In this document: piece after piece, positions 23,846 through 33,561 of the stretch
Position numbering within the stretch: position 1 is the first letter of the stretch
Layout of the letters: the number at the start of each line of letters is the position of its first letter
Assembly (NCBI GenBank): GCA_937992175.1
Contig: CALKLF010000027.1
Location: 1 to 40,010, forward strand
DNA length: 40,010 bases
From: an uncultured Fimbriimonadales bacterium
Lineage (GTDB): Bacteria > Armatimonadota > Fimbriimonadia > Fimbriimonadales > GBS-DC
Reading direction: 5' to 3'
Made by a program: the position numbers and the translations under genes
Notes under the pieces: generated by a model
What the model was told of the DNA's origin: nothing
The model's input: the letters and a program-made list of their open reading frames with translations, nothing else
Databases searched by the model: none

Positions 23846-24580
23846 ATGTGGGTCAAGATTTGCGGGCTGACGAACCTGCAGGACGCGCAGGCGGCGGTCG
23901 AGGCGGGCGCGGACGCGCTGGGGTTTATTTTCGTGCGAAGCAGTCCGCGTTATTTGCCGCAGCATAGCCCTGACTGGGGAGAGTGGTTAGGGGGATTCTC
24001 AGAGAGATTCCTCGCTGCGCTCGGAATGACAGGCTCGTCCGATTCCAGCATCTCTTGTCATTCCGAGCGCGGCGAGGAATCCCCGCGCCTCGTTTCGGTC
24101 ATCACGAAGCCCGACGAGTTGCCCTCTAACTGGCAAATTTTTGACGCCCTCCAGTGGGTGATTCCCGACGGCGTCTCGCCTACTGCAGACGCGCTGCGCT
24201 GGCTGCCCGATTTACCGCTCTGGGCGGCGCTGCGCTTCCCGCCTGAGGTTTCAGCACAAGACGCGCTGGCAACTCTGGAGCAGTGGTCGCCTTATGTGGA
24301 GCAGTTCGTACTGGATACCTACCATCCCCAGCAGCTGGGGGGTACAGGCGCGACGCACGACTGGGAACGCGCCGCCGCGCTGTGTGCGCATGCGCCAAAA
24401 CCGGTCATATTAGCGGGCGGCCTGACCCCAGAAAATGTGGCGGACGCCGTGCGTCAGGTGCGTCCTGCGGGCGTCGATGTGAGTTCGGGAGTGGAGGCGC
24501 AGCCTGGGCGCAAAGACCTCCAGAAGGTTCAGGCGTTCCTCCAGCACGCGAAACGCGCGTGGGGGGGCGAAGTTGGCTAA
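23846..24580 (+). CDS. trpF: Phosphoribosylanthranilate isomerase with in-frame palindromic repeat insert
   Basis: 244 residues against a usual 200-210. TrpF motifs are intact: VKICGLTN with catalytic Cys6, GADALGFIFVRSSPRY, LDTYHPQQLGGTG with the general acid Asp157, ILAGGLTPENV and GVDVSSGVE. The enzyme converts phosphoribosylanthranilate into the CdRP intermediate of tryptophan synthesis. Residues about 50-80 come from an inverted repeat inserted between beta2 and beta3 (GFSERFLAALGM ... CHSERGEESPR). The frame stays open, so the protein may still fold with an extended loop. It is 3 nt after plsY and overlaps the EamA gene by 8 nt. No other trp gene is nearby. Confidence 0.88.
   Translation: MWVKICGLTNLQDAQAAVEAGADALGFIFVRSSPRYLPQHSPDWGEWLGGFSERFLAALGMTGSSDSSISCHSERGEESPRLVSVITKPDELPSNWQIFDALQWVIPDGVSPTADALRWLPDLPLWAALRFPPEVSAQDALATLEQWSPYVEQFVLDTYHPQQLGGTGATHDWERAAALCAHAPKPVILAGGLTPENVADAVRQVRPAGVDVSSGVEAQPGRKDLQKVQAFLQHAKRAWGGEVG
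24006..24081. repeat. Palindromic repeat, TCATTCCGAGCG family, inside trpF
   Basis: Two 26-bp arms (24006-24031 and 24056-24081), one mismatch, 24-nt loop. The frame through it has no stop codon, so it adds about 26-35 residues to TrpF. Confidence 0.9.
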
Positions 24581-25538
24581 AGCGCCGCCCGTGCGCGAGC
24601 AGTACGGCTCGGCAGGCGTGGGCGCCGTGGTAGTGCTGACACTGCTGAACATCCTCTGGGCGGGGGCGAACCCCGCCGCGCTGATGATGATGCGCCATCA
24701 TCGCCCCGAGTGGGTCGCGGCGTTTCGGTTCATCGGCGCGGCGGCGTTGCTCTGGATGCTGCTTACCCTGCCTCAGGTACGCCGCGCGCTTGCCTCGCAG
24801 TTTCCTCGAACCCTGCCCCACTTCCTGCTCGCAGCGGGAATCGGTTTTTTCGGCGTGCCCACCGCCTACATCTGCTATTTCTGGGGCACGAAGCTGGGCA
24901 CCGCGACGGAAGCCACGCTCCTGGTCTCCAGCTCGCCGATTTTCTACGCGATTCTGGCTCGGCTGTTTTTGGGCGAGCGGTTCCCACGCGAGAAGACGCT
25001 GGGCATCCTGCTGGGCGTAATTGGCGTCTGGGTGATTGTGAACAAGGGGTTGCTGCTGCGCGAGTTTTCGGGCGCGACGCTGGGCAACCTGCTGGTGCTG
25101 GCGGGCGTGCTAACGGAGAGCGTGAATGTAGTAGTCGCCAAGTCGCTGGCGATGCGCTACTCAGGGGTCGCGCTACTGACGATTGAGGCGAGCTTCGCGG
25201 CGATTGCGCTCACGACGGTCTCGTTGCTGTTTGCAGGCGCGCCGAACCTGAACTGGACGCCTTCTGACTTCTGGATGTGGTTCTACCTGACGGTGGTCTG
25301 CACCGTGTTCGCGTTCTCAGTGTGGTTTTACTTGATGGAGCGCGCGCCTGTCGGGGCGATGGGCGTGACAATTTTCGCGCAGACACCCGCCGCAGCGTTC
25401 ATCGGCTACTTCCTGCTCAAAGAGCAGTTGCACCCCACCATCTGGATTGGCGCGGGGCTGATTGTGGGTGGGATTTTAAGTGCTTCCCGTATACCGAGAA
25501 GAGATTCCTCGCTTCGCTCGAATGACAGCAAGTTTTAG
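24573..25538 (+). CDS. EamA/DMT family transporter
   Basis: 321 residues with ten membrane helices in two EamA halves. The first half opens NILWAGANPAALMMMRHHRP and the second is marked by LGNLLVLAGVLTESVNVVVA; PAAAFIGYFLLKEQLHPTIW with the conserved GAGLIVGGI closes it. Such proteins export small metabolites, often amino acids; co-transcription with trpF does not fix the cargo. The start is TTG at 24573 after a G-rich ribosome site, overlapping the trpF stop; a GTG at 24591 is the alternative. The last 15 residues (RRDSSLRSNDSKF) are read from an inserted palindrome arm, so the native C-terminus has been replaced. Confidence 0.85.
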   Translation: MAKAPPVREQYGSAGVGAVVVLTLLNILWAGANPAALMMMRHHRPEWVAAFRFIGAAALLWMLLTLPQVRRALASQFPRTLPHFLLAAGIGFFGVPTAYICYFWGTKLGTATEATLLVSSSPIFYAILARLFLGERFPREKTLGILLGVIGVWVIVNKGLLLREFSGATLGNLLVLAGVLTESVNVVVAKSLAMRYSGVALLTIEASFAAIALTTVSLLFAGAPNLNWTPSDFWMWFYLTVVCTVFAFSVWFYLMERAPVGAMGVTIFAQTPAAAFIGYFLLKEQLHPTIWIGAGLIVGGILSASRIPRRDSSLRSNDSKF

Positions 25539-25576
25539 GCGACCGCGCTTTGTCATTCCGAGCGAAGCGAGGAATC
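25503..25576. repeat. Palindromic repeat, TCATTCCGAGCG family, at the EamA gene end
   Basis: Arms 25503-25527 and 25551-25576. The first arm lacks one G compared with the other copies. It forms the end of the EamA reading frame and separates it from the convergent ctaF, so it may serve as a two-way terminator. Confidence 0.88.
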
Positions 25577-25602
25577 GCTCTATCATTCCTTGCGCGAGGC
25601 GT

Positions 25603-25926
25603 TCACTCTGGCCAGCCGTGGAAAGGCTCCCACGGACGGCTCACATAGTCGGCAAACGCAAACGCGAGCATAATCACCAGCCAGAAGAAGCCCGCGCCCG
25701 CGAACAGCCACGCCAGCTTGCCGCTAAAACGCACATGCATGAAGTTCATAATCACAATCGTCGCCTTCCACACGGCAATTGTGAGCGCAATCACCACGCC
25801 CAGCCAGTTCGGAATGTTCGGAATATAGCCTGCAGCAACCGTCGCCACCAGCAACACCATCAGCCACCACAGCGTGCGCGTATACAGCGACACAGGATGC
25901 ACATGCGACTCGCCATGACCTGCCAT
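25603..25926 (-). CDS. ctaF: Cytochrome c oxidase subunit IV (caa3 type)
   Basis: 107 residues with three membrane helices, the form of the small prokaryotic COX IV subunit. VIALTIAVWKATIVIMNFMH followed by VRFSGKL is the conserved core (AxxKAxLVxxyFMHLK). It helps assemble and stabilise the oxidase and carries no cofactor. Last gene of the respiratory operon, 6 nt after ctaE, with GGGAGGT as ribosome site. The N-terminus is His-rich (MAGHGESHVHP), as in several relatives. Confidence 0.88.
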   Translation of the reverse strand: MAGHGESHVHPVSLYTRTLWWLMVLLVATVAAGYIPNIPNWLGVVIALTIAVWKATIVIMNFMHVRFSGKLAWLFAGAGFFWLVIMLAFAFADYVSRPWEPFHGWPE

Positions 25927-25932
25927 TTCGTC

Positions 25933-26760
25933 TTACCTCCCGATGAGATACAGCAGCGGGAACAGGAAAATCCACACGATGTCCACCAGGTGCCAGTAGA
26001 GTCCTGTCATCTCCACGGGCATATAGTCGGCGATGGGCTTATTTTTCAGATGATCGATCCACGCGCGCCCAATCAGGATGGCGATGATAATCATCCCCAC
26101 CAGCACATGCAAGCCGTGCAAGCCTGTCATCACGAAGTAGAAGCCGAAGAAGAGGCGCGTGCGTTGCTCGAACTCTTCGGGCGTGACCTGCTTGAAGGCA
26201 GTGAACTCGCCGTTGCGGGTTTTGCCTAACTCGTAGAGTTCCTTACCGTTTTCTTCCACGATGCGCAGTTCACCCTTCTTCTCGGCATGTTCGACGACAG
26301 CGTGGGCATCGTAATCGCCGCCGGGGAAGAGGTGATGCTCGAACTTTGCGCCGTACTCGAAGTACTTGTTCACCATAAACACGCCCGCGAACAGGAAGGT
26401 GAGGAACAGATAAAACGCCTGCTTTTTGTGGCGGTTCTGCATCGCGGCGCGGACGGCGCGCGCCATCGTATAACTACTGAACAACAGCACGAAGGTGTTG
26501 AGCGTTCCGATGGGCACGCTCAGTTCGTGGTGCGCGAGGGTAAACTCCAGCACATATTTGAAGCGATAGATGGCGTAGGCGGTGAAAATCGCGCCGAAGA
26601 ACAGCACCTCTTGCACGATGAACGCCCACATCCCAATCAGATAGGATGTGTTCTGCTGTTCCAGCGTTTCAAACTGCTCGCCTAAGATGCCGTCGCCGTG
26701 AAAATGTCCGTCGCTGGCATGTTCCAGCGTTGCGGTCTTCTCCAGTTCCTTCACGCTCAC
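25933..26760 (-). CDS. ctaE: Cytochrome c oxidase subunit III with extra hydrophilic loop
   Basis: 275 residues, starting with GTG at 26760 behind GGAGGAGG. The helices follow the five-helix COX III pattern: [80 protein letters not shown] and [18 protein letters not shown]. Between the third and fourth, about 50 polar residues (about 140-205, [20 protein letters not shown] onwards) replace a short loop. COX III carries no redox centre but keeps the enzyme active through proton supply. It is separated from ctaD by a 134-nt spacer holding a hairpin pair. Confidence 0.93.
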   Translation of the reverse strand: MSVKELEKTATLEHASDGHFHGDGILGEQFETLEQQNTSYLIGMWAFIVQEVLFFGAIFTAYAIYRFKYVLEFTLAHHELSVPIGTLNTFVLLFSSYTMARAVRAAMQNRHKKQAFYLFLTFLFAGVFMVNKYFEYGAKFEHHLFPGGDYDAHAVVEHAEKKGELRIVEENGKELYELGKTRNGEFTAFKQVTPEEFEQRTRLFFGFYFVMTGLHGLHVLVGMIIIAILIGRAWIDHLKNKPIADYMPVEMTGLYWHLVDIVWIFLFPLLYLIGR

Positions 26761-26802
26761 AGTCGGTTAGCCTCCTCCGCCTTTAGATAGTGTACCTCAG
26801 TT

Positions 26803-26884
26803 GGTACGACGGCGTCCCCGCCGTCGCGTGCAACCTCGCCTCCAATATCATAACAAGGTACGACGGCGAGGACGCCGTCGTACC
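26803..26884. repeat. Paired inverted hairpins CGACGGCG family, in the ctaD-ctaE spacer
   Basis: Hairpin 26803-26826 (CGACGGCG stem, TCCC loop) and hairpin 26857-26884 (12-bp stem beginning GGTACGACGGCG, AGGA loop), inverted and 30 nt apart. This sits inside an operon, where it could lower expression of ctaE-ctaF or protect the upstream mRNA. Confidence 0.85.
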
Positions 26885-26894
26885 GAAGGTTTTC

Positions 26895-28552
<1,658 letters not shown>

Positions 28553-28556
<4 letters not shown>

Positions 28557-29545
28557 TTACCTCCTTCGCCGACGCCAGCCAGCGACTTGATATAGGCAAT
28601 CAGTTGCACCAATTGCTCTTCAGATACTTGCCCTTGGTAGGGGGGCATCAGGTTTTGATAGCCGGCGTGGATTTTCGCGCCGGGGTTCAAAATCGATTCT
28701 CGGATATACGCCTCATCGCCCTTGACCGTGCCGCCGCCTTCCAGAGGGATTTCGCTGCCCCATGTCTTGGTCAGGTCAGGCACTTTCACAGCGGAGTTGG
28801 GGTTCAGGTGGCAAGCGTTGCAGCCGAGCGCTTTGAAGGTCTGCTCGCCCTGTTGCGCGAGGGTCAGCCCTGCGCCTGCCGCGCCAGTGGTCGTGGTCAT
28901 TGCCGTTGCGCCGGGCGCGTTCTTCTCCAGCCACGCCTGGAACTCCTTCTCCGGCAACACGACGACCTTGCCAATCATCTCGGAGTGCTTCGTACCGCAG
29001 TATTCGGTGCAGAACAAATGATACTCGCCAGGCTTGGTGGGCGTGAAGTACATCGCGTTATAGCGACCTGGCACAGCGTCGCGCTTGACGCGGAACGCCG
29101 GGATAGAGAAGGCGTGTATCACATCTTGCGAGATGATGCTCGCTTTCACGAGGCGTCCTGCAGGCAGGGTCAGCACATTGTTCTCGCGTGCGCCGTTCGG
29201 GTGCTGACAGTGCCACATCCACTGCTTGCCGATGACGAACACCTCGTAGTAGCCCTCGCGCGGCGCGTAGATGTCGGCATAGAGCTTGGTCGCCCAGCCA
29301 AACATAATCAGCGCCAGCACCAGCGGAATCAGCGTCCACGCCAGCTCGACGCGCAGGTCGCTCTCGGTTGCGTTCGAGCGATCTACCGCGTTGTTGTCCG
29401 CACGGTAACGAACAGCGAGGTAGATCACCCCAAACAACACGATAGAGCCGAATACCACAGCCAATGTGGTAATCGCCCAGTAGAGTAGCGAGATGTCTGC
29501 GCCCTCTTTAGAAGCCGTCGGCGGCACTAATGGGAAGTTCCACAT
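28553..29545 (-). CDS. ctaC: Cytochrome c oxidase subunit II fused to cytochrome c
   Basis: 330 residues. Two membrane helices (about 20-46 and 67-90) are followed by the CuA cupredoxin domain with His144 ([10 protein letters not shown]), Cys179, Glu181, Cys183, His187 and Met190 ([12 protein letters not shown]). After a Thr/Ala-rich linker comes a cytochrome c domain with heme motif CNACH (242-246) and a likely axial Met in LMPPYQG. The fusion defines a caa3-type oxidase, which takes electrons from its own heme c. No lipobox is obvious at the N-terminus. It overlaps the sco stop by 1 nt (TGATG) and ctaD by 4 nt. Confidence 0.96.
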
Positions 29546-30534
29546 CAGTTATTCACCTCACCTGAATTGTCGGTTGGTTGCTTACGGCGTCGCTCCAGCA
29601 ACAGCGCGCCGCCAATCAAAGTCGCCATACTCAGCACGGTGATAATCCCCGCGACCTGAATCACGCGCAGAATAACTAATCCGTACCGCCCCGTAGACGG
29701 GTCATACTGGAAGCAATACATCACCGCACTCAGCACGGGGTTGCCGATTTTGCCCTGCGACGACTCGGCGAGCGCGAACTTGATGTCGCGCGCCGAGAAC
29801 TCCACGCCCATCAAGTAGCGCGAGAGTTTGCCGTCGGGCGTGGCAATCATAATGCCTGCGCCGTGCGCGTACTGTTTCGTGGCAGGGTCATAGGTATATT
29901 TGAAGCCGATTGCGTCGGCTAACTGCTTGATATTTTTCTCTTCGCCCACGAGGAAGTGCCAGCCCTGCTCTGCGCCGCCTTTACGGTACTCTTTGGCGTA
30001 GTTCGCCTTCTTTTTCGCGGCGAGTTCGGGCGTCTCGGTGGGCGAAATGCTCACCGTCACCACCTCGAACTCCTTGCCAATCTGCCAGTCTAAGGCGTTC
30101 AGGGCGCGCGTCAACTCGTTCAGCACGACGGTGCAGAGCATGGGACACTCATAGTACGCCATCACCAGAATCACTGGTCGCTTGCCGAAGTAGTCGCCGA
30201 GTTTGACGGACTTGCCTGTTTCGTCTTTGAAGGTCAGCTCGAGAGGGATTTGTGTGCCGAGCTTCTGTTCGATTCCAATCTGGCTCGTGATGCTCTCGTA
30301 GCGTTGTTTGGCGGCGGTTTCGCCAATTTCACCGCTGGGACCGCGGTAGAGCTGGGCGTGCGCGCCAAGAGCGAGTAGTAGGGTAAGAGCGACATGTATT
30401 GCCCTCACCCCCCAGCCCCCTCTCCCACCGCGTGGGAGAGGGGGAGCCACCGCTCCCCTCTCCCGCAACGCGGGAGCGGGGCTGGGGGTGAGGGCTAAAT
30501 TCTCAATCCTCAATAGCCAGTTCTTATAGCGCAT
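29545..30534 (-). CDS. sco: SCO1/SenC copper chaperone with a repeat-disrupted N-terminus
   Basis: 329 residues from the ATG at 30534. The thioredoxin-like SCO domain has the copper-binding YYECPMLC (Cys130, Cys134) and a partner histidine in QYAHGAGI (His224). A C-terminal membrane helix (VIQVAGIITVLSMATLIGGA) precedes a basic tail. It loads copper into the CuA site of the CtaC just downstream. The N-terminus is odd: MRYKNWLLRI, then about 32 residues translated from a 95-bp palindromic element, then IHVALTLLLALGAHAQ, which is a signal-peptide core. An in-frame GTG at 30408 near the element's end would give MRAIHVALTLLLALGAHAQ, a proper signal peptide, and may be the start actually used. Confidence 0.85.
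   Translation of the reverse strand: MRYKNWLLRIENLALTPSPAPALRERGAVAPPLPRGGRGGWGVRAIHVALTLLLALGAHAQLYRGPSGEIGETAAKQRYESITSQIGIEQKLGTQIPLELTFKDETGKSVKLGDYFGKRPVILVMAYYECPMLCTVVLNELTRALNALDWQIGKEFEVVTVSISPTETPELAAKKKANYAKEYRKGGAEQGWHFLVGEEKNIKQLADAIGFKYTYDPATKQYAHGAGIMIATPDGKLSRYLMGVEFSARDIKFALAESSQGKIGNPVLSAVMYCFQYDPSTGRYGLVILRVIQVAGIITVLSMATLIGGALLLERRRKQPTDNSGEVNN
30401..30495. repeat. 95-bp palindromic element inside the 5' end of sco
   Basis: Outer arms of 18 bp (30401-30418 and 30478-30495, GCCCTCACCCCC...) enclose two inner hairpins with CTCCCACCGCG... and CTCCCGCAACGCGGGAG cores. Its inner hairpins resemble those in the 5506-6184 block. It looks like a complete MITE- or REP-like unit. 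Confidence 0.88.
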
Positions 30535-30559
30535 ATCGATACACACTCCTCGAGTACTA

Positions 30560-30952
30560 TTACAGCCCCTTCTGCAGGATTAGTTCCTTCGCCCGCTCGA
30601 CTGGGATGCGCACCTTGCCTGTGGTCTCGCCCAGCAGTTCGTAGGTGGTGGTTTTGCGCACCTCTTCGGCGTAGAACCGCTCCCAGTCGCGCATGGGGAA
30701 GCCCTGCACGCGCGGCTCAGGGGGCAGTTGACGCTGGAACGCCTCGGGACGCACTGAAGGGACATCCGCGCGCTGATTAGGCATCACCCACTGCAGCACA
30801 ATCCACGCAATAATCAGCGTCGCAATCATTGTGAAGAAGATGAGCGCGAGGAACTGCGTCATTCGCCCGACCGACAGGTCGCGCTCCTCATACGGTTCCT
30901 TCTGGATCAGCTCCAGCTCTTCTGGGTCTACAGGCTTCAACAGTTCCGCCAT
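30560..30952 (-). CDS. Small single-helix membrane protein of the respiratory operon
   Basis: 130 residues. One membrane helix (FLALIFFTMIATLIIAWIVL, about 33-52) separates a 30-residue acidic head from an outer domain that ends TTGKVRIPVERAKELILQKGL. Proteins with this ending (VRIPI-RAM-L-L--GL) occur in many cytochrome oxidase and Alternative Complex III operons, without a known function; an assembly or accessory-subunit role is inferred. It sits between actF (13 nt away) and sco. The ATG at 30952 is chosen by the ribosome site GAGGAGG; a longer reading would cover the actF end. Confidence 0.75.
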   Translation of the reverse strand: MAELLKPVDPEELELIQKEPYEERDLSVGRMTQFLALIFFTMIATLIIAWIVLQWVMPNQRADVPSVRPEAFQRQLPPEPRVQGFPMRDWERFYAEEVRKTTTYELLGETTGKVRIPVERAKELILQKGL

Positions 30953-30965
30953 AATTCTTGCCTCC

Positions 30966-32183
30966 TCAGTGCGCCGTCTCCAGCAGGCGCGGCTCGTTCT
31001 TCGGCACAAGCGAGCGCTTGAGCAGGTTGCCCAGCATAAAGTAGAACCACACGCCGCCCAAGCCCACAAACGCTGCAATATCATAGAGGCTGATACTCAG
31101 CGTTTCGGACCACATCGGCTTAATCTGCCAGAAGATGTCCACCACGCGAATCGCCAACACAATCATCACGCCGACCAGGAGCTGCTTCGGGATCCACTTC
31201 GTGCGCGGCGCAAGGAACCAGAAGAACGGCACAAAGAACTGGAAAATCGGGATCAGGTAGGCGATATATTGCCAGCCGCCGAGGTTGCGCCGCAGATAGA
31301 ACTGTGTGAACTCGTACAGGTTGCCTGAGTAGGTAATCAGCAGCTGCGAGAACGAAACATACGACCAGAACACGCACAGGGTGAACATGAAGTTGCCCCA
31401 GTCGCGGCGGTAGCCCTCGTAGCCCTCGTGGTGCACGATTGACTTATACAAGGGCAGGTCGCGCCACGACAGCACCATATAGAGCGCAAGCGCCAGCGCG
31501 TTCAGCCCGAAGCCCGCTACCATAATCACGGCGTACATCGTGGAGAACCAGTGCGGCTGCAACGACTGACCCCAATCGACCATCGCCAGCGTAAAGGTGA
31601 GCATGAACACCACGATGCCGAACGCGGCGAAGCCCGAGCGCTGGCGCGAAAGGAACTCGGCTTTCACAGGATCGCCCGCCTCGTCTTCTTGCTTCGAGCC
31701 GTTCCAGAGCCGATAAGCAAAGTACGCCCAGATAAGCATATACAGCACGCCTGCTATCGCGAAGCGCGGCTCGTTCAGCCACGGGCGTTTCGCCTGCAGC
31801 ACAGGGTCTTGCGCCACGACCTCCTTGTGCGTCCATTCGAAGATGCCGTGCGTGACGAATACATCATACAGCACGGGCAGGAACGCGATCAGCATCACAG
31901 GCAGGATGAGCGTCGCGCCCGACTCGAAGATGCGGATCAGGGGCAGCCCCCACCGCCCGCGCACAGCGTGCAGCAGCAGCGTCAAGCCGAGGCATCCGAG
32001 CGTCAGCCCCATCCAGTAGAAGAACGCCAGATGATAGCCCTGCATCGCGAGCTTGGCGTTCGTCGCCAAACCCGTCGCCCAGACAGCCAGGCTGAGTACG
32101 CCCAGCCCCAGTGCGATGGGGCGTCCCCGCGCGATGCGTTGCCGTACTTCCTGTTCCGAAATCGCCGTTGTTGTCGCTGCCAT
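30966..32183 (-). CDS. actF: Alternative Complex III subunit ActF (NrfD-like membrane protein)
   Basis: 405 residues with about ten membrane helices, for example YHLAFFYWMGLTLGCLGLTL, LPVMLIAFLPVLYDVF, AGVLYMLIWAYFAYRLW, AVIMVAGFGLNALALALYMV and YIAYLIPIFQFFVPFFWFLA. ActF pairs with ActC to form the membrane arm of the quinol:electron acceptor oxidoreductase; ActC rather than ActF carries the quinol site in known structures. It starts 2 nt after the actE stop, with GAGGAG as ribosome site. The helix count and the order after actE match the family. Confidence 0.92.
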   Translation of the reverse strand: MAATTTAISEQEVRQRIARGRPIALGLGVLSLAVWATGLATNAKLAMQGYHLAFFYWMGLTLGCLGLTLLLHAVRGRWGLPLIRIFESGATLILPVMLIAFLPVLYDVFVTHGIFEWTHKEVVAQDPVLQAKRPWLNEPRFAIAGVLYMLIWAYFAYRLWNGSKQEDEAGDPVKAEFLSRQRSGFAAFGIVVFMLTFTLAMVDWGQSLQPHWFSTMYAVIMVAGFGLNALALALYMVLSWRDLPLYKSIVHHEGYEGYRRDWGNFMFTLCVFWSYVSFSQLLITYSGNLYEFTQFYLRRNLGGWQYIAYLIPIFQFFVPFFWFLAPRTKWIPKQLLVGVMIVLAIRVVDIFWQIKPMWSETLSISLYDIAAFVGLGGVWFYFMLGNLLKRSLVPKNEPRLLETAH

Positions 32184-32185
32184 GC

Positions 32186-33016
32186 CTAATTCTCCTCGTT
32201 CGTACTGGATACGACAGAGATTCCTCGCTCCGCTCGGAATGACAAAGTGACTTTGCTTGAAGTCGCACGGTCATCCCGAAGCGCATGCGAAGGTTCCCTT
32301 GCCGCGGCGCGTTTGTCATTCCGAGCGGAGCGAGGAATCTCAACCTTCTGGTTGGGTTCCTCATGCCGCTGATTCCGCGCCTGTTCCACCTCCGCCAGCT
32401 TCTCGATGTCTTCCGGTCCCAAATCCTTCAGGTTCGCGTTCTGGCTCAGTTGCAGTACGCGCACATAGGCGGCGACCGCCCAGAGTTCCTCGTCGGTCAT
32501 GCGCGAGCCGTAGCCGTACATAATCCCGAAGCCGTACTTGCCTGAACTAAAGAAGTAGCCGATGGGCTGGGTGAGCAGCTGCTCGCGCACGAGCGAGGGC
32601 ACGGGACGGGGCCACTGTCCGCGCAGCGCAATCATGCCCTGCCCATCGCCTGCCCGCCCATGGCACTGAGCGCAGAACACATTATATTTCTCTTGCCCCT
32701 TATTGAGAAACTCGCGCGTGAGTTTGATTTGCGGAGGCAGTTTGGTGAGCAGATTGCCCTGCGCGTCCTTGCCCGTAATGAACGGGTCGTTTGGATCTTG
32801 CAGTTTGCCCCGCGCGATGGTGTTGGGCGGCATGGGGCGCGAGCTGTCGCCGTAAATCTTGCCGTCGAAACCCTGCACAGGGTCGGTTAGCGCAAAGAAT
32901 TCGCTATTGTCTTGTGCCTGAACCTTCTGCTGCACCCACATGTCGGTGCGGCAGCCTGTAAGCCCCAGCGCCGCTACGCCGAGTAAGCCTGCCATCAGCC
33001 ACTGACGCGCTCTCAT
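32186..33016 (-). CDS. actE: Alternative Complex III subunit ActE (mono-heme cytochrome c lipoprotein) with repeat-derived tail
   Basis: 276 residues. A lipoprotein signal with lipobox LTGC (Cys22) starts it, and the heme motif CAQCH lies at 115-119 with GRAGDGQG after it. A likely axial Met lies in SRMTDEELWAVAAYVR. ActE passes electrons from the ActA/ActB side to the next carrier, here the heme of CtaC or a soluble cytochrome. From about residue 225 on, roughly 45 residues are translated from an inverted repeat (VEIPRSARND ... SFRAERGIS), before the last STNEEN. The native protein would be about 225-230 residues. It overlaps actD by 4 nt (ATGA). Confidence 0.9.
   Translation of the reverse strand: MRARQWLMAGLLGVAALGLTGCRTDMWVQQKVQAQDNSEFFALTDPVQGFDGKIYGDSSRPMPPNTIARGKLQDPNDPFITGKDAQGNLLTKLPPQIKLTREFLNKGQEKYNVFCAQCHGRAGDGQGMIALRGQWPRPVPSLVREQLLTQPIGYFFSSGKYGFGIMYGYGSRMTDEELWAVAAYVRVLQLSQNANLKDLGPEDIEKLAEVEQARNQRHEEPNQKVEIPRSARNDKRAAAREPSHALRDDRATSSKVTLSFRAERGISVVSSTNEEN
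32218..32340. repeat. Palindromic repeat, TCATTCCGAGCG family, inside the 3' end of actE
   Basis: Perfect 27-bp arms (32218-32244 and 32314-32340). Between them, at about 32268-32297, lies a degraded third copy (GGTCATCCCGAAGCGCATGC...), so this is a composite of two insertions. It is open in the actE frame. Confidence 0.9.
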
Positions 33017-33561
33017 TCGGGCACCTCCGCGATGCTAATCGGGTTCAGCGACTGCAGGAACCGATACGCCTCGTCGCGGTTGAACTTCGGGTCCTTGCTC
33101 TCGATGCACACGAAGAACCGATCCGTGCTGGCGCGGGCGAACTGCGGCACATTGAACACGGGATGGTAGTAGGCGAGCATGCGGTTGTAGATGTGCGTGC
33201 CGAAGAACGCGCCGAACGCCGCCGCCAGCACCATGCCCTCAAAGGTAATCGGGACGAAGTAGGGCCAGCTAATCAGGTCGCGCCCGCCGATATTCAGGGG
33301 ATAGTCCACGGCGCTCGTCCATGCTTGCAGGCTGAACGCGCCAATCGCGCCGAGCAGCCCCATGATGAACACGGTCCAGGGCACCTTCGCTTCTTTGACG
33401 CCCATCGCGGCGGTCAAGCCGTGAATAGGGAACGGCGTGTAGCAGTCGAACTTGCGGTAGCCCGCGTCACGAGTACGCCGCGCCGCCTCCAGCAACTGCT
33501 CCGGCGTCTCAAACTCTGCGAGCAACCCGTACAGTTTCGGACCCGTTTCCACATGCGCCAT
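33013..33561 (-). CDS. actD: Alternative Complex III subunit ActD (DUF3341)
   Basis: 182 residues. The N-terminal half (LYGLLAEFETPEQLLEAARR, then YRKFDCYTPFPIHGL) and two membrane helices (VFIMGLLGAIGAFSLQAW and GMVLAAAFGAFFGTHIY) are the DUF3341 pattern. It holds the complex together and has no cofactor. It is linked by a 1-nt overlap to actC (TAATG) and a 4-nt overlap to actE, with GGAGGTGG as ribosome site. Confidence 0.93.
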   Translation of the reverse strand: MAHVETGPKLYGLLAEFETPEQLLEAARRTRDAGYRKFDCYTPFPIHGLTAAMGVKEAKVPWTVFIMGLLGAIGAFSLQAWTSAVDYPLNIGGRDLISWPYFVPITFEGMVLAAAFGAFFGTHIYNRMLAYYHPVFNVPQFARASTDRFFVCIESKDPKFNRDEAYRFLQSLNPISIAEVPE

